From assembly GCA_910589555.1 (NCBI GenBank), contig CAJUTE010000007.1, positions 28,308 through 92,307 on the forward strand: a stretch of DNA of 64,000 bases, given 5' to 3'. The position numbers and the translations under genes were made by a program. This DNA is from an uncultured Muribaculum sp. (GTDB lineage Bacteria > Bacteroidota > Bacteroidia > Bacteroidales > Muribaculaceae). Within the stretch, counting starts at the first letter, position 1, and every line of letters begins with the position of its first letter. The notes below the pieces were generated by a model, which made no database searches, was not told the origin of the DNA, and worked only from the letters and a program-made list of their open reading frames with translations. This document shows, piece by piece, positions 46,480-55,305 of this stretch.

Positions 46480-47796
46480 TCATGCTTTCTCTTGTCGCGA
46501 CAGCAGGTATTTCTTGAATGCCGGGAACTGCGCGCTCATTCTCACTGACCGCTTTTCTCCCTTCATAAATGCTGACAGCCTGTCGGGTATTCCTATTTCG
46601 GTACCGGTGATGTTTTCTACGGTTTCCTTGAATTTTGCCGGATGTGCGGTTTCAAGGAAAATGCCGGTCTCGCCGGGTGCCAGATGCTCGCATAGCGCCC
46701 TGTAGGCTACCGCTCCGTGAGGATCAAGCTGATAACCGTTCTCTTTCATAGTGGCATTGATCGTTTCTGCGATCTGCTCGTCAGTGTAGGTGCATCCGCT
46801 TATGTCGGAGAGTATGTTGGCATGGGAATTTCCGTAGAGGTCCAGTATGCGCGCGAAGTTGGACGGATCGCCCACATCCATGGCGTTGGCGATGGTAGCT
46901 ACTGATTTGCGGGGAGTGTATTGACCCGTTTGCAGATATTGGTAGAACACGTCATTGCGGTTATTGGCGGCGATGAAGCGTTTTATGGGGAGCCCCATGC
47001 GTTTGCCTATAAGAGCCGAGCAGATATTGCCGAAGTTGCCGCTTGGTACGGCTACAACGACTTCGTTGCCTTTCACGCCTGACGCTACCAACTGCGCATA
47101 AGCATGGAAATAGTAGAACATCTGGGGAAGGAAGCGCGCCACGTTGATTGAATTTGCCGAGGTGAGTTTCATCGCTTCATTCAGCTCGGCATCCATGAAT
47201 GCCGATTTTACCAATGCCTGGCAGTCGTCAAATGTGCCGTCGACTTCAATTGCCGTGATATTGGCGCCGAGTGTTGTGAACTGAGCTTCCTGAATGCGGC
47301 TCACTTTGCCATGTGGATAGAGCACATATACGTTGACGCCTGGCACATTGAGAAATCCGTTAGCCACGGCGCTGCCTGTATCGCCTGATGTGGCGACAAG
47401 CACATTCACCTCTTCCGAGCCCTCCTGTGAATTGAAGTATCCGAGCAGTCTTGCCATGAACCGTGCGCCCACATCCTTGAATGCAAGTGTGGGTCCGTGG
47501 AACAGCTCAAGAGAATACTTGTTGTCATCCACCTTTTTGAGCGGAATGTTGAAATTGAGGGTCTCTGAAACTATCTTTTTGAGTATTGACGAGTCGATAT
47601 CCTCGCCGAACAGGGTGTTGGCAACTACATAGCTGATCTCTTCCAGCGTCATTTCTCCTATGTGCTTGAAGAACGCAGCCGGAATGGTGGGGATTTTTTC
47701 AGGCATATACAGTCCTCGGTCGGGAGCGAGTCCGCGTACCACGGCTTCTGATAGTGAAACCTTATCTGACTGGTGGTTGGTGCTATAATATTTCAT
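46480..47796 (-). CDS. thrC: Threonine synthase
   Basis: 438 residues. The pyridoxal-phosphate lysine is in HGPTLAFKDVGARFMARLL and the phosphate loop is ATSGDTGSAVANGF. It converts O-phosphohomoserine to threonine. Third gene of the thrA operon, 10 bp after the phosphoglycerate-mutase-like gene. Confidence 0.96.
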   Translation of the reverse strand: MKYYSTNHQSDKVSLSEAVVRGLAPDRGLYMPEKIPTIPAAFFKHIGEMTLEEISYVVANTLFGEDIDSSILKKIVSETLNFNIPLKKVDDNKYSLELFHGPTLAFKDVGARFMARLLGYFNSQEGSEEVNVLVATSGDTGSAVANGFLNVPGVNVYVLYPHGKVSRIQEAQFTTLGANITAIEVDGTFDDCQALVKSAFMDAELNEAMKLTSANSINVARFLPQMFYYFHAYAQLVASGVKGNEVVVAVPSGNFGNICSALIGKRMGLPIKRFIAANNRNDVFYQYLQTGQYTPRKSVATIANAMDVGDPSNFARILDLYGNSHANILSDISGCTYTDEQIAETINATMKENGYQLDPHGAVAYRALCEHLAPGETGIFLETAHPAKFKETVENITGTEIGIPDRLSAFMKGEKRSVRMSAQFPAFKKYLLSRQEKA

Positions 47797-47806
47797 AAGT
47801 CAATGT

Positions 47807-49015
47807 TTAAGAAAATAAAAGACCCATAAACTGAGATGCGTCAATGACTCCGTAGCCACCCTGCGAGGCTGTGGATTCGCTGAATGACTCTACGTTGTCG
47901 GCTGTTGAGCCGGGCTTATAGATGAGAAACGGCACGGGGTCGGAAGTGTGGGTCTTAAGACGGCATGGAGTAGGATGGTCAGGGAGAACCGCTATAGCGA
48001 GAGGCTCGCTTAATGTGGATGCTGCATCCATGATCGGCTTGAGTATTCTGCGGTCAAGATATTCTATCGTCAGCTTTTTCAGCATGGCATCACCTTCATG
48101 ACCGGCTTCGTCGCTCGCTTCTACGTGAAGAAACACGAAATCGGTGTCGCCTTGCAGCGCTTCGATAGCGGCTTGTGCCTTCCCTTCGTAATTGGTGTCA
48201 TATAACCCGGTGGCGCCATCTACGGTCACGGCTTTCAGTCCTGCGTATGCTCCGATGCCGAAGATGAGGTCGACAGCTGAGATGACCGCTCCGTTATTGA
48301 TAGGATATTTTTGCGAAAGGGGGAGCATGGCGGGGCGATAGCCCGGAGACCATGGCCAGATGCTGTTTGCCGCGTCTTTACCCTCCTGACGGCGTTTCTG
48401 ATTCACGGGATGGTCTTTAAGTATATCCTGCGATTTAGTGATGAGTCTGTTTATAAGCGTGGCTGTGGCTTCGGCTTCCGGGCAGTCGGCTTTGACCATC
48501 ACCTCTGAAGCTGTGGCTCCGGGCACATCGTGGGGAGGTGTGCAGCTTATGCGCTTGTCGCCCCCCTTGATCAATAGAAGATGGCGGTAGGAGATGCCTG
48601 GGTAAAATTTTACCGTATCGTTGCCGAGCTCGTCATTGAGCGCGTTGATGAGCGCTGTGGCTTCTTCGGTTGAGATGTGTCCGGCTGAATGGTTCTTGAT
48701 TTTTCCGTCGGTGATGTTGATGAGGTTGCATCTCATCGCCATATATCCTTCCGGAACGTCGATACCCATGCTTGCGGCTTCAAGCACGCCGCGGCCCTCA
48801 AAAAGATTAGCCACGTCATAGCCTAAAACTGCCATATTGGCTACCTCGCTTCCGGGGTGCATGCCTTCCGGAACGGTTTTCACCAATCCGCAACGTCCCT
48901 TGCGGGCGAGCATATCCATGACCGGAGTGTCGGCAGCTTGAAGGGGAGTCTTGCCGCCCAGCTCCTTGACCGGTTCGTCGGCCATTCCATCACCTAAAAC
49001 AATTATATATTTCAT
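47807..49015 (-). CDS. Cofactor-independent phosphoglycerate mutase-like protein, probable homoserine kinase
   Basis: 402 residues of the ApgM/alkaline-phosphatase superfamily: IVLGDGMADEP at the start, VANMAVLGYDV and HVEASDEAGHEGD near the middle with the metal ligands, and LPDHPTPCRLKTHTSDPVPF toward the end. It sits between thrA and thrC, where a thrB is otherwise missing. The Bacteroides thetaiotaomicron homologue (BT2402) was reported as a homoserine kinase from genetic data, so kinase activity is more likely than mutase activity. That assignment is by context. Confidence 0.85.
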   Translation of the reverse strand: MKYIIVLGDGMADEPVKELGGKTPLQAADTPVMDMLARKGRCGLVKTVPEGMHPGSEVANMAVLGYDVANLFEGRGVLEAASMGIDVPEGYMAMRCNLINITDGKIKNHSAGHISTEEATALINALNDELGNDTVKFYPGISYRHLLLIKGGDKRISCTPPHDVPGATASEVMVKADCPEAEATATLINRLITKSQDILKDHPVNQKRRQEGKDAANSIWPWSPGYRPAMLPLSQKYPINNGAVISAVDLIFGIGAYAGLKAVTVDGATGLYDTNYEGKAQAAIEALQGDTDFVFLHVEASDEAGHEGDAMLKKLTIEYLDRRILKPIMDAASTLSEPLAIAVLPDHPTPCRLKTHTSDPVPFLIYKPGSTADNVESFSESTASQGGYGVIDASQFMGLLFS

Positions 49016-49027
49016 TGTCAGTTGCGG

Positions 49028-51463
49028 TTATCGTATGTTGGCAATGCCGATAATGTCAGAGAACACGCCGGCGGCTGTGACTTCGGCGCCCGCGCCATAG
49101 CCTTTTATAGCCATAGGATACTCATTGTAACGCTCGGTAGTGATGAGCACCACATTATTGCTTCCGGCGAGGTTGAAGAACGGGTGGTCAGGGGTTACCG
49201 CCTGAAGTCCTACGCTCACATTTCCCTTGTTGAGCGATGCTACAAACCGCAGGTTTTTGCCCTCTCTCTCGGTCTCGGCTCTTTTTTGCTCGAAGTCAGC
49301 GTCGATTTTAGTCACGTTGGCAATGAAATCCTTTGCCTCGCCTTCGAAACATTCGTCGGGGATAAACAGATTTCTCACCACGTTGTCCTGTTCCACCACA
49401 TATCCCGCCTCACGTGCAAGAATCACAAGCTTCCTTATCACATCGATGCCGCTCAGGTCAATGCGCGGGTCAGGTTCGGTGTATCCGGCTTCCTGTGCCA
49501 TCTCTATGGCTCGGCTGAGTGGAACATCGCTGCTGATGACATTGAATATGTAGTTGAGTGTTCCGCTCACCACGGCTTCTATTTTCAGGATGCGGTCGCC
49601 TGAATTGATGAGGTTGTTTATGGTGTTGATGATGGGCAACCCGGCGCCGACGTTTGTCTCAAACAGGAATTTCACATCCTTTTTCCGTGCTATTTTCTTC
49701 AGCTTGGAATATGAGTCATATTTTGATGACGCCGCGATTTTGTTGGCGGCTACGACGTTGACGTTGTGCGAGAGCATATCGAAATATAGTCCTGCGATAT
49801 CCTTGCTTGAGGTGCAGTCGACAAATACGGAATTGAAGATGTTCATTCCGATTACACCGTTGCGGATATTGTCGGTTGTTGCCTCGATATCCGATTCGTT
49901 AAGGCGTTCGAGATAGTTCTCGGTATCTATGCCTTCGCGGTCAAAAACGCACTTTTTTGAATTGGCAAGCCCCACAAGGCGCAGGCGCAATGATTTGTTC
50001 TCAAGAAGATTCTTTTCCTGAGCGTGGATTTGCGACAATAAATGCCGCCCCACATTTCCTATTCCGACAACAAACAGGTTTAAGATCTGCGTGTCAGACA
50101 AGAAAAAACTGTCATGGATCACGTTAAGAGCCTTGCGCAGGTCTTTGTGATCGATGACAAATGATATGTTGGTCTCCGAGGCTCCTTGCGCGCAGGCGAT
50201 GACGCTGATACCGTTTCGCCCAAGTGTGTTGAAGAGCTTTCCGGCGATACCGGGGGTATGCTTCATGTTTTCGCCCACGATTGCCACGGTGGCAAGGTTG
50301 GACTCGGCTGAGATTTCGCTGAGGGTGCCGTCCTGAAGCTCGGGAGCAAACTGCTCTTTCAATACTGCGATGGCATGGTCGGCATCGGCGTTTCTCACAG
50401 CGAATGAGGTGTTGTTCTCACTGGCGCCCTGGCTCACGAGGAACACTGAGATGCCGTTGCGCGCGAGTGTGTTGAAGATACGGGAGTTGATACCGATAAC
50501 ACCCACCATACCTACACCCTGGATGGTGATGAGGCAAGTGTCGTTGATCGACGACACTCCTTTGATGGCTTTTCCTTCAGGCGACGGATGGCGGTCGCTT
50601 ATGCGAGTGCCGGGGGCGTCGGGGTTGAAGGTGTTCTTGATGAGAATGGGGATATTCTTGTGGAATACCGGATAGATGGTGGGAGGATAAATGACCTTGG
50701 CTCCGAAATTGCAGAGCTCCATAGCCTCGGTGAATGACAGATGGTCGATCACCAGCGCACCGTTAATCACTCGTGGGTCGGCGGTCATGAAGCCGTCGAC
50801 ATCGGTCCATATCTCAAGTGTGTTGGCGTTGAGCGATGCGGCGAGAATAGCTGCGGTATAGTCCGAGCCTCCTCTGCCGAGGTTGGTGACATTGCCGTTG
50901 GCGTCGCTTGATATGAAGCCCGGCACGAGCGCCACTTTGAAATCCACGGTGTCAAAAACCTCGTGAATCAATTTCTGGGTAGTCTCGTTGTCAAGCACGT
51001 GCTTGTTCCACCGCTTCTCGGTCTTGATGAAATTGCGGCTGTCAAAGTGGATGGCGCCGTTTATTATGCGCGAGATGATCACCGATGACAGGCGTTCTCC
51101 GTAGCTGACAATAATGTCAAGGGTGCGGTCGCTCAAGTCCTTAATAAGGCTTACTCCGCGATATATATTTCCCAGTTCTTCCAATATGAGATTTACGATC
51201 GACAACACATCCATTTGAAGCGCTTCGGGCACAATGCCCTTTATCACCTCCCTATGGCGTTCCACTATGCGAGCATAGCTTTCAAGGTGTGAGATATCGC
51301 CTTTCGCTGCCAGTTTGGCGGTATTGATCAGCTGATCGGTGATTCCCCCAAGTGCTGACACCACAACAATCACCGGTTCAGTCTGCGACTCGACAATTGC
51401 CTTTACATTGCGCAGGCTTTCAACGGTTCCTACTGAAGTGCCACCAAATTTCAGTACCTTCAT
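49028..51463 (-). CDS. thrA: Bifunctional aspartokinase/homoserine dehydrogenase
   Basis: 811 residues. The N-terminal kinase opens with VLKFGGTSVGTVE and has LGRGGSDYTAA. Two ACT-type domains follow (about 310-460), then a dehydrogenase with the Rossmann motif VVGIGNVGRHLLSQ and GYTEPDPRIDLSGIDVIRKLVIL. It catalyses steps one and three of the path from aspartate to threonine, and is probably inhibited by threonine through the ACT region. First gene of the operon. Confidence 0.96.
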   Translation of the reverse strand: MKVLKFGGTSVGTVESLRNVKAIVESQTEPVIVVVSALGGITDQLINTAKLAAKGDISHLESYARIVERHREVIKGIVPEALQMDVLSIVNLILEELGNIYRGVSLIKDLSDRTLDIIVSYGERLSSVIISRIINGAIHFDSRNFIKTEKRWNKHVLDNETTQKLIHEVFDTVDFKVALVPGFISSDANGNVTNLGRGGSDYTAAILAASLNANTLEIWTDVDGFMTADPRVINGALVIDHLSFTEAMELCNFGAKVIYPPTIYPVFHKNIPILIKNTFNPDAPGTRISDRHPSPEGKAIKGVSSINDTCLITIQGVGMVGVIGINSRIFNTLARNGISVFLVSQGASENNTSFAVRNADADHAIAVLKEQFAPELQDGTLSEISAESNLATVAIVGENMKHTPGIAGKLFNTLGRNGISVIACAQGASETNISFVIDHKDLRKALNVIHDSFFLSDTQILNLFVVGIGNVGRHLLSQIHAQEKNLLENKSLRLRLVGLANSKKCVFDREGIDTENYLERLNESDIEATTDNIRNGVIGMNIFNSVFVDCTSSKDIAGLYFDMLSHNVNVVAANKIAASSKYDSYSKLKKIARKKDVKFLFETNVGAGLPIINTINNLINSGDRILKIEAVVSGTLNYIFNVISSDVPLSRAIEMAQEAGYTEPDPRIDLSGIDVIRKLVILAREAGYVVEQDNVVRNLFIPDECFEGEAKDFIANVTKIDADFEQKRAETEREGKNLRFVASLNKGNVSVGLQAVTPDHPFFNLAGSNNVVLITTERYNEYPMAIKGYGAGAEVTAAGVFSDIIGIANIR

Positions 51464-51506
51464 TTCAGTTATTTAATAGTTTAATAAGAGACGGATTTTA
51501 AGTTTA

Positions 51507-51514
51507 CAAAGTTA
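51507..51514 (-). promoter_or_regulatory. -7 promoter box for the thr operon
   Basis: TAACTTTG on the minus strand, 43 bp before thrA. No leader peptide rich in Thr or Ile and no attenuator hairpin was seen between it and thrA. Confidence 0.5.
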
Positions 51515-51515
51515 A

Positions 51516-51917
51516 TTAAAATTTCCGGAATTCTATCAAAGCATAATCCGATTGTAAAGTCATTTTGTCTTTTGATAGCCTTGTGACGTCAAATGTGGTC
51601 TCGGTGGCGTTCATGCCCCAAGGCGCCAATTGCTCTACGGTGGAGTAGGGCATGGAGAGGGTGAGCTTGCGGTCTTTGTAAATCAGATTGCCTGCCTGAA
51701 GCGCATTGGTGCGAGAGGTAAGGTTCACTACCGACCGGAAAAGGCAATAATAGTAGCCTTTGGGCGTGGTGACGGTGCCGTCGGCGAGATATTCGATGCT
51801 GAGTATCTGCCACTGTCCGTCAAGATCGCCGTTTTCCGACATTTTTCTGCATGAGGTCGACACTGATGCTGTGATGCACACCAGGATTATGAGCCATATT
51901 TTCTTGATATTCTTCAT
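51516..51917 (-). CDS. Lipocalin-like lipoprotein
   Basis: 133 residues. A signal sequence ends in a lipobox (STSC, Cys about 23). The fold starts with LDGQWQILSIEY, the GxW entry of lipocalin-like domains common in Bacteroidetes lipoproteins, followed by repeated beta-strand patterns. Function unknown. It follows wzi by 25 bp and is probably co-transcribed. Confidence 0.75.
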   Translation of the reverse strand: MKNIKKIWLIILVCITASVSTSCRKMSENGDLDGQWQILSIEYLADGTVTTPKGYYYCLFRSVVNLTSRTNALQAGNLIYKDRKLTLSMPYSTVEQLAPWGMNATETTFDVTRLSKDKMTLQSDYALIEFRKF

Positions 51918-51942
51918 TTGTTTCTTTTTTAGAGGTTGTTTT

Positions 51943-53403
51943 TTAGAACCATCCTGTTTTTCTCAGTGTGAGCATCACGCCGTTGCTTCTGCCGAGCAAT
52001 CCGCCACCGTCCATTCCGAATGAGAGGGTTCCGGAAGCTCCGGGGAGCTGTTTCGGCGAATAGGTCACTTCGAGAAGCCCGTTCACATTTTTCATCACAT
52101 CGTCAAGGGGGTAGCTGTATGTGCCCCAACTGCGGGTGTAGCTCAGCAACACGCGGTATTCGAGCTCGTTTATGGGATTGCCCATGAAGCCGAGATGATG
52201 GCTTATGACGCGGTTGTTCTTGAACATGATGGTGCCGTCGGCATTGTAGATTGGGGAAATGATGAGCGGATTTCCGATTCCCATTCCCCAGTGCTGCCAA
52301 CCGGAGTAAATGTAGTGGTTGTAGTAGTCGTCACGCCCGCTTATCTGCTCGGGAATTTTGTCGGTGTGATCCCAGTACACCGGACTGCTCTGATCCTTGG
52401 TATAGAGGTATTCATAGACCACAGTCGACACGAACGGATTTTTAGGCAAAGCTACTTCCACGCCCCACAATCCGTCTTTCCACTGATAGTCGAAGAACAT
52501 CATTGAATGATCCTCGAAATAGTGCTGGTAATAAATGCTTGCGGTGAGATCGGGCTTTATGTTCCATCCTGCTTTTATGTTCCAGCTTCCAACATGGTTG
52601 CCGTATACGTTTGCCTGCTCTCCGAATGGAGTGTTTGAGTCACCGCTGGTGGGGAAAAACACTTTGAAGAAGTCTTTGAGCTTGTTGGGCATATCGATCA
52701 CATTTGAACCTGATATTGACTGTCCGCCGAATTGCGCAGCCATTTCCAGTCCGCCTTCCACCCATGCGGGGAATTTGTCGAAATTAGCCACTTTTAGGAA
52801 GAGTCCCTTGCTGTGGTATAGCACGTGCTTGGTGTGTTTGGCTCCGGGAGATATGAAATCTTTCTGCCAATTGTCGTCGGTGAACATTCCATACGCGATA
52901 TATCCCTTTACCGAGAGCCAGTTTTTGGTCCACGGCACTATCGTGTATTTTGGTATTCCGACCCTTATTTGCGGTATAGGGCGTGCGTTTCCGCTATAAA
53001 GAAGGTTTCCGCTGCTTAGGCGCGGGTTGTTGAATTCGCCCTGAATTTCCTTGCTTCCCACCATGAGCTTGAGCGAGCGGTATTTTACCTCGCCGTAAAG
53101 CTGCTGGATGATAAATGAGGATGTGAAATTGTAGGCGCACGCCAAATCCACACCGGCTCCCCACGAGAATCGTTTCTCATCGTCAATGTGGCGGAACAAT
53201 CCGGCACGCAGATACCCGTTGTTCTTTTCTATCGATGATAGCCCCTGACGGTTGTTGACGAGCCAGAACGGAGTGTGTTTTCCGCTACTGAAGCTTACCT
53301 GCCCCTCGACCTTGTAATAAAGGCTGTCGAGCTCTCCGGCGTTTAGCCCCAATGTGATTGCGGCGCAAAGTAAGAGAGCAATCTTACGTAGATTAAATTT
53401 CAT
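51943..53403 (-). CDS. Wzi-like capsule assembly outer-membrane protein
   Basis: 486 residues with a signal peptide (about 1-21). Alternating aromatic strands (for example LKAGWNIKPDLTASIYYQHY-type segments and GWQHWGMGIGNPLI) fit an outer-membrane barrel, and SGKHTPFWLVNNRQG at the start is typical of the Bacteroidetes Wzi-like family. Wzi in other bacteria attaches capsule to the surface; that role is assumed here. No capsule locus adjoins it. Confidence 0.82.
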   Translation of the reverse strand: MKFNLRKIALLLCAAITLGLNAGELDSLYYKVEGQVSFSSGKHTPFWLVNNRQGLSSIEKNNGYLRAGLFRHIDDEKRFSWGAGVDLACAYNFTSSFIIQQLYGEVKYRSLKLMVGSKEIQGEFNNPRLSSGNLLYSGNARPIPQIRVGIPKYTIVPWTKNWLSVKGYIAYGMFTDDNWQKDFISPGAKHTKHVLYHSKGLFLKVANFDKFPAWVEGGLEMAAQFGGQSISGSNVIDMPNKLKDFFKVFFPTSGDSNTPFGEQANVYGNHVGSWNIKAGWNIKPDLTASIYYQHYFEDHSMMFFDYQWKDGLWGVEVALPKNPFVSTVVYEYLYTKDQSSPVYWDHTDKIPEQISGRDDYYNHYIYSGWQHWGMGIGNPLIISPIYNADGTIMFKNNRVISHHLGFMGNPINELEYRVLLSYTRSWGTYSYPLDDVMKNVNGLLEVTYSPKQLPGASGTLSFGMDGGGLLGRSNGVMLTLRKTGWF

Positions 53404-53436
53404 AAAAAGACAAAATGTGCATTATATAAATTGTTG

Positions 53437-53560
53437 CAAAGATACGAATAAGTCGAGAGCAAACGAAAAATTTATTTTCAGTTTGCCGAGCGAAAGTATC
53501 TAAGACGCAGTCAAAGATACGAATAAGTCGAGAGCAAACGAAACATTATTTTCATTTTGC
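53437..53560 (-). repeat. Two direct repeats of about 50 bp, each carrying a TATCTTTG promoter box
   Basis: Copies at 53437-53486 and 53512-53560 differ at only a few positions and share CAAAGATACGAATAAGTCGA then GAGCAAACGAAA. On the minus strand each contains TATCTTTG (53437-53444 and 53512-53519), so they look like tandem promoters for wzi. The 314-bp gap to the next gene also holds the promoter and leader hairpin of the DUF6249 gene. Confidence 0.65.
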
Positions 53561-53616
53561 GATGTCTTATTATCTGAAATTGAGTGAAATTTGGGCGATT
53601 TCCTGCATAAAACAAT

Positions 53617-53624
53617 TAAATTTG
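53617..53624 (+). promoter_or_regulatory. -7 promoter box for the DUF6249/sigma operon
   Basis: TAAATTTG on the + strand, 93 bp before the ATG at 53718; a leader hairpin follows at 53664-53692. Confidence 0.5.
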
Positions 53625-53663
53625 TTGAAAAAATAACGATAGTTGAGATGAAAAAGTTTAGTT

Positions 53664-53692
53664 GATGCAACCTTTCCGGAGCGGGTTGCATC
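53664..53692 (+). promoter_or_regulatory. Leader hairpin before the DUF6249 gene
   Basis: A perfect 9-bp stem GATGCAACC/GGTTGCATC, extended by GTT/AAC across a one-base bulge, with an 11-nt loop. It lies in the 5' leader and is not followed by a U-run, so it may be a regulatory fold rather than a terminator. Confidence 0.5.
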
Positions 53693-53717
53693 TAACCGAT
53701 AAAACGAAAAATAAAAA

Positions 53718-54347
53718 ATGGAAAAAACTGATATGAAAAAATTGACTTTTTTTGCCGTGATGGCATTTTTGCTTATGTCATGCGCAGGCAGGCATCGTTC
53801 TGATGTGAGAGATGAAGTGGTTGACCGCATCGAAGAGGTGATGGAACAATTGAATGATTCCTCTTTCCGGAAGATTGTGATTAACGATTCTGATCGTGAG
53901 GGCATCGTGAAGTCGGATGTGAAAGCAGACTCTGCCGGAAATATAATCGTCAATATCAACATTCCTGAGGAGGATTATGATGATGTGCCCGGATTTGTGG
54001 CGCCGGTGGCTCTTATTTCTGTGATAGGAGTGTTTCTCGCTCCGGTGATGATGGTGTTCTTTATATGCTATTTCATCTACCGCACCAAGAGAGACCGCAA
54101 CCGCGTGATATATGAGTCGGTTGTGTCGGGACGCCCGCTTCCGGCTGAATTCTACAAGTCTCGTCCGCGAAAGATACGGTTTCAGTCGGCTGTCGCATGG
54201 TTGGCATGGAGCATCGGGCTGTTTGCGTTCTTCATGATTGTAGGAGGCGAGGACGTGGCTCCGTTGATGCTGATACCGTTTATCATCGGTGCCGGCAAGA
54301 TGGCTGCATTCTTCATGTATGATTACAAGAAGGATAATGTTGACTAA
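53718..54347 (+). CDS. DUF6249-like lipoprotein/membrane protein
   Basis: 209 residues. A signal sequence ends at a lipobox (LLMSC, Cys about 21). A helix at about 95-117 (APVALISVIGVFLAPVMMVF) is followed by YRTKRDRNRVIYESVVSGRPLP and two more helices near the end, the arrangement of the DUF6249 family. It overlaps the sigma factor gene by 11 bp. It may act in signalling to that sigma factor, but this is inferred from context only. A second ATG five codons in is an alternative start. Confidence 0.75.
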   Translation: MEKTDMKKLTFFAVMAFLLMSCAGRHRSDVRDEVVDRIEEVMEQLNDSSFRKIVINDSDREGIVKSDVKADSAGNIIVNINIPEEDYDDVPGFVAPVALISVIGVFLAPVMMVFFICYFIYRTKRDRNRVIYESVVSGRPLPAEFYKSRPRKIRFQSAVAWLAWSIGLFAFFMIVGGEDVAPLMLIPFIIGAGKMAAFFMYDYKKDNVD

Positions 54348-54882
54348 GTGGGATGAATTAAAGTTGATAGCTCAGTGCGTTGCCGGCGATGACCGGCGCG
54401 CATTCGAGAGGCTCGTTGTGGAATATAACGATGACTTGCGTCGTTTTATTCTCAACCTGACTCTTGGCGACGCCGCGTTGACCGACGACTTGGCGCAGGA
54501 TACATTTTTGAAGGCATATCTTTCGATTAAGTCCTTCAAGGGATTGTCGAGATTTAAGACATGGCTGTTCCGCATAGCGTGCAATGAATACTATGCCCAC
54601 ATCAGGCGCTTGAAAGAGGTGAGGCTGGAGCCCTCCTGTGTGGTGCGTGATGATTGCGAGGCGCCTCATGACGGCACGGATGCGAAAATGGATTTGCAGG
54701 CGGTGCTCGCCTCGCTTAACGAAAAGGAACGCAGTGTGCTGCTGTTATTCTATATGCAGGATTATCCGCTTAAGAAGATCGTCGAGATCACGGGGATGCC
54801 TGAGGGCACAGTGAAGTCGCTGCTGTCAAGAGCAAAAAAGAAATTGGAAACTGAATTAAAAAATGACGGATATGAAAGATGA
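54337..54882 (+). CDS. ECF RNA polymerase sigma factor (sigma-70 family)
   Basis: The start is set at 54337 (MLTKWDELKLIAQCVAGDD); a longer frame lacks family similarity. 181 residues. Region 2 includes FERLVVEYNDDLRRFI and DDLAQDTFLKAYLSI, and region 4 includes LNEKERSVLLLFYMQDYPLKKI and EGTVKSLLSRAKKKL. It directs transcription of an unknown regulon, likely including its own operon. Confidence 0.92.
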   Translation: MLTKWDELKLIAQCVAGDDRRAFERLVVEYNDDLRRFILNLTLGDAALTDDLAQDTFLKAYLSIKSFKGLSRFKTWLFRIACNEYYAHIRRLKEVRLEPSCVVRDDCEAPHDGTDAKMDLQAVLASLNEKERSVLLLFYMQDYPLKKIVEITGMPEGTVKSLLSRAKKKLETELKNDGYER

Positions 54883-55192
54883 GCAACTGAAAGAGCTATT
54901 CAAGGAATCACTTCCTCAGGCTCCGGGCAATCCCTGGTTTGTGAAGAAGGTGATGAACCGTCTTCCCGAAAAGCGTTCCACGGGCATATACTCGTGGATT
55001 GAATATGCGGCGTATATTGCTGCGATATTGTTGCTGGGGGCATTTGCCGCGTACCACGGTTATGCCATAAGCCGCGCTGCTGAGGTGACGATGGGCGATG
55101 TCATGTATCTGCTCTCCATAGGAAGCGTGATGCTCGTGGTGTCGGTGGGGTTCTTCGTGCCCATGGTAAGGCAGTGGATAAGCGAATACTGA
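54863..55192 (+). CDS. Small membrane protein, probable anti-sigma factor
   Basis: 109 residues, overlapping the sigma gene by 20 bp. A cytoplasmic N-terminus (LKELFKESLPQAPGNPWFVKKVMNRLPEK) precedes two hydrophobic helices. Size and position fit the short anti-sigma partners of Bacteroidetes ECF operons, but no zinc motif is seen. The alternative start is three codons in, at 54872. Confidence 0.72.
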   Translation: MTDMKDEQLKELFKESLPQAPGNPWFVKKVMNRLPEKRSTGIYSWIEYAAYIAAILLLGAFAAYHGYAISRAAEVTMGDVMYLLSIGSVMLVVSVGFFVPMVRQWISEY

Positions 55193-55237
55193 CGGTTTAA
55201 AGAAGTGTGTTAAGTATTAAGAAGTATAGATAGAGCG

Positions 55238-55268
55238 GGAGCCGGTATTCATCACGAACACCGGCTCC
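55238..55268. terminator. Terminator after the sigma operon
   Basis: A 9-bp stem GGAGCCGGT/ACCGGCTCC, between convergent genes. It has little U-run; termination strength is uncertain. Confidence 0.5.
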
Positions 55269-55305
55269 TGCCATAGCAATTAATGAGAATTAAAAATGAT
55301 TTATC

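Noticed and set aside
51464..51515. Threonine attenuator before thrA
   Set aside because: No leader peptide rich in Thr/Ile and no terminator/antiterminator pair in the short gap.
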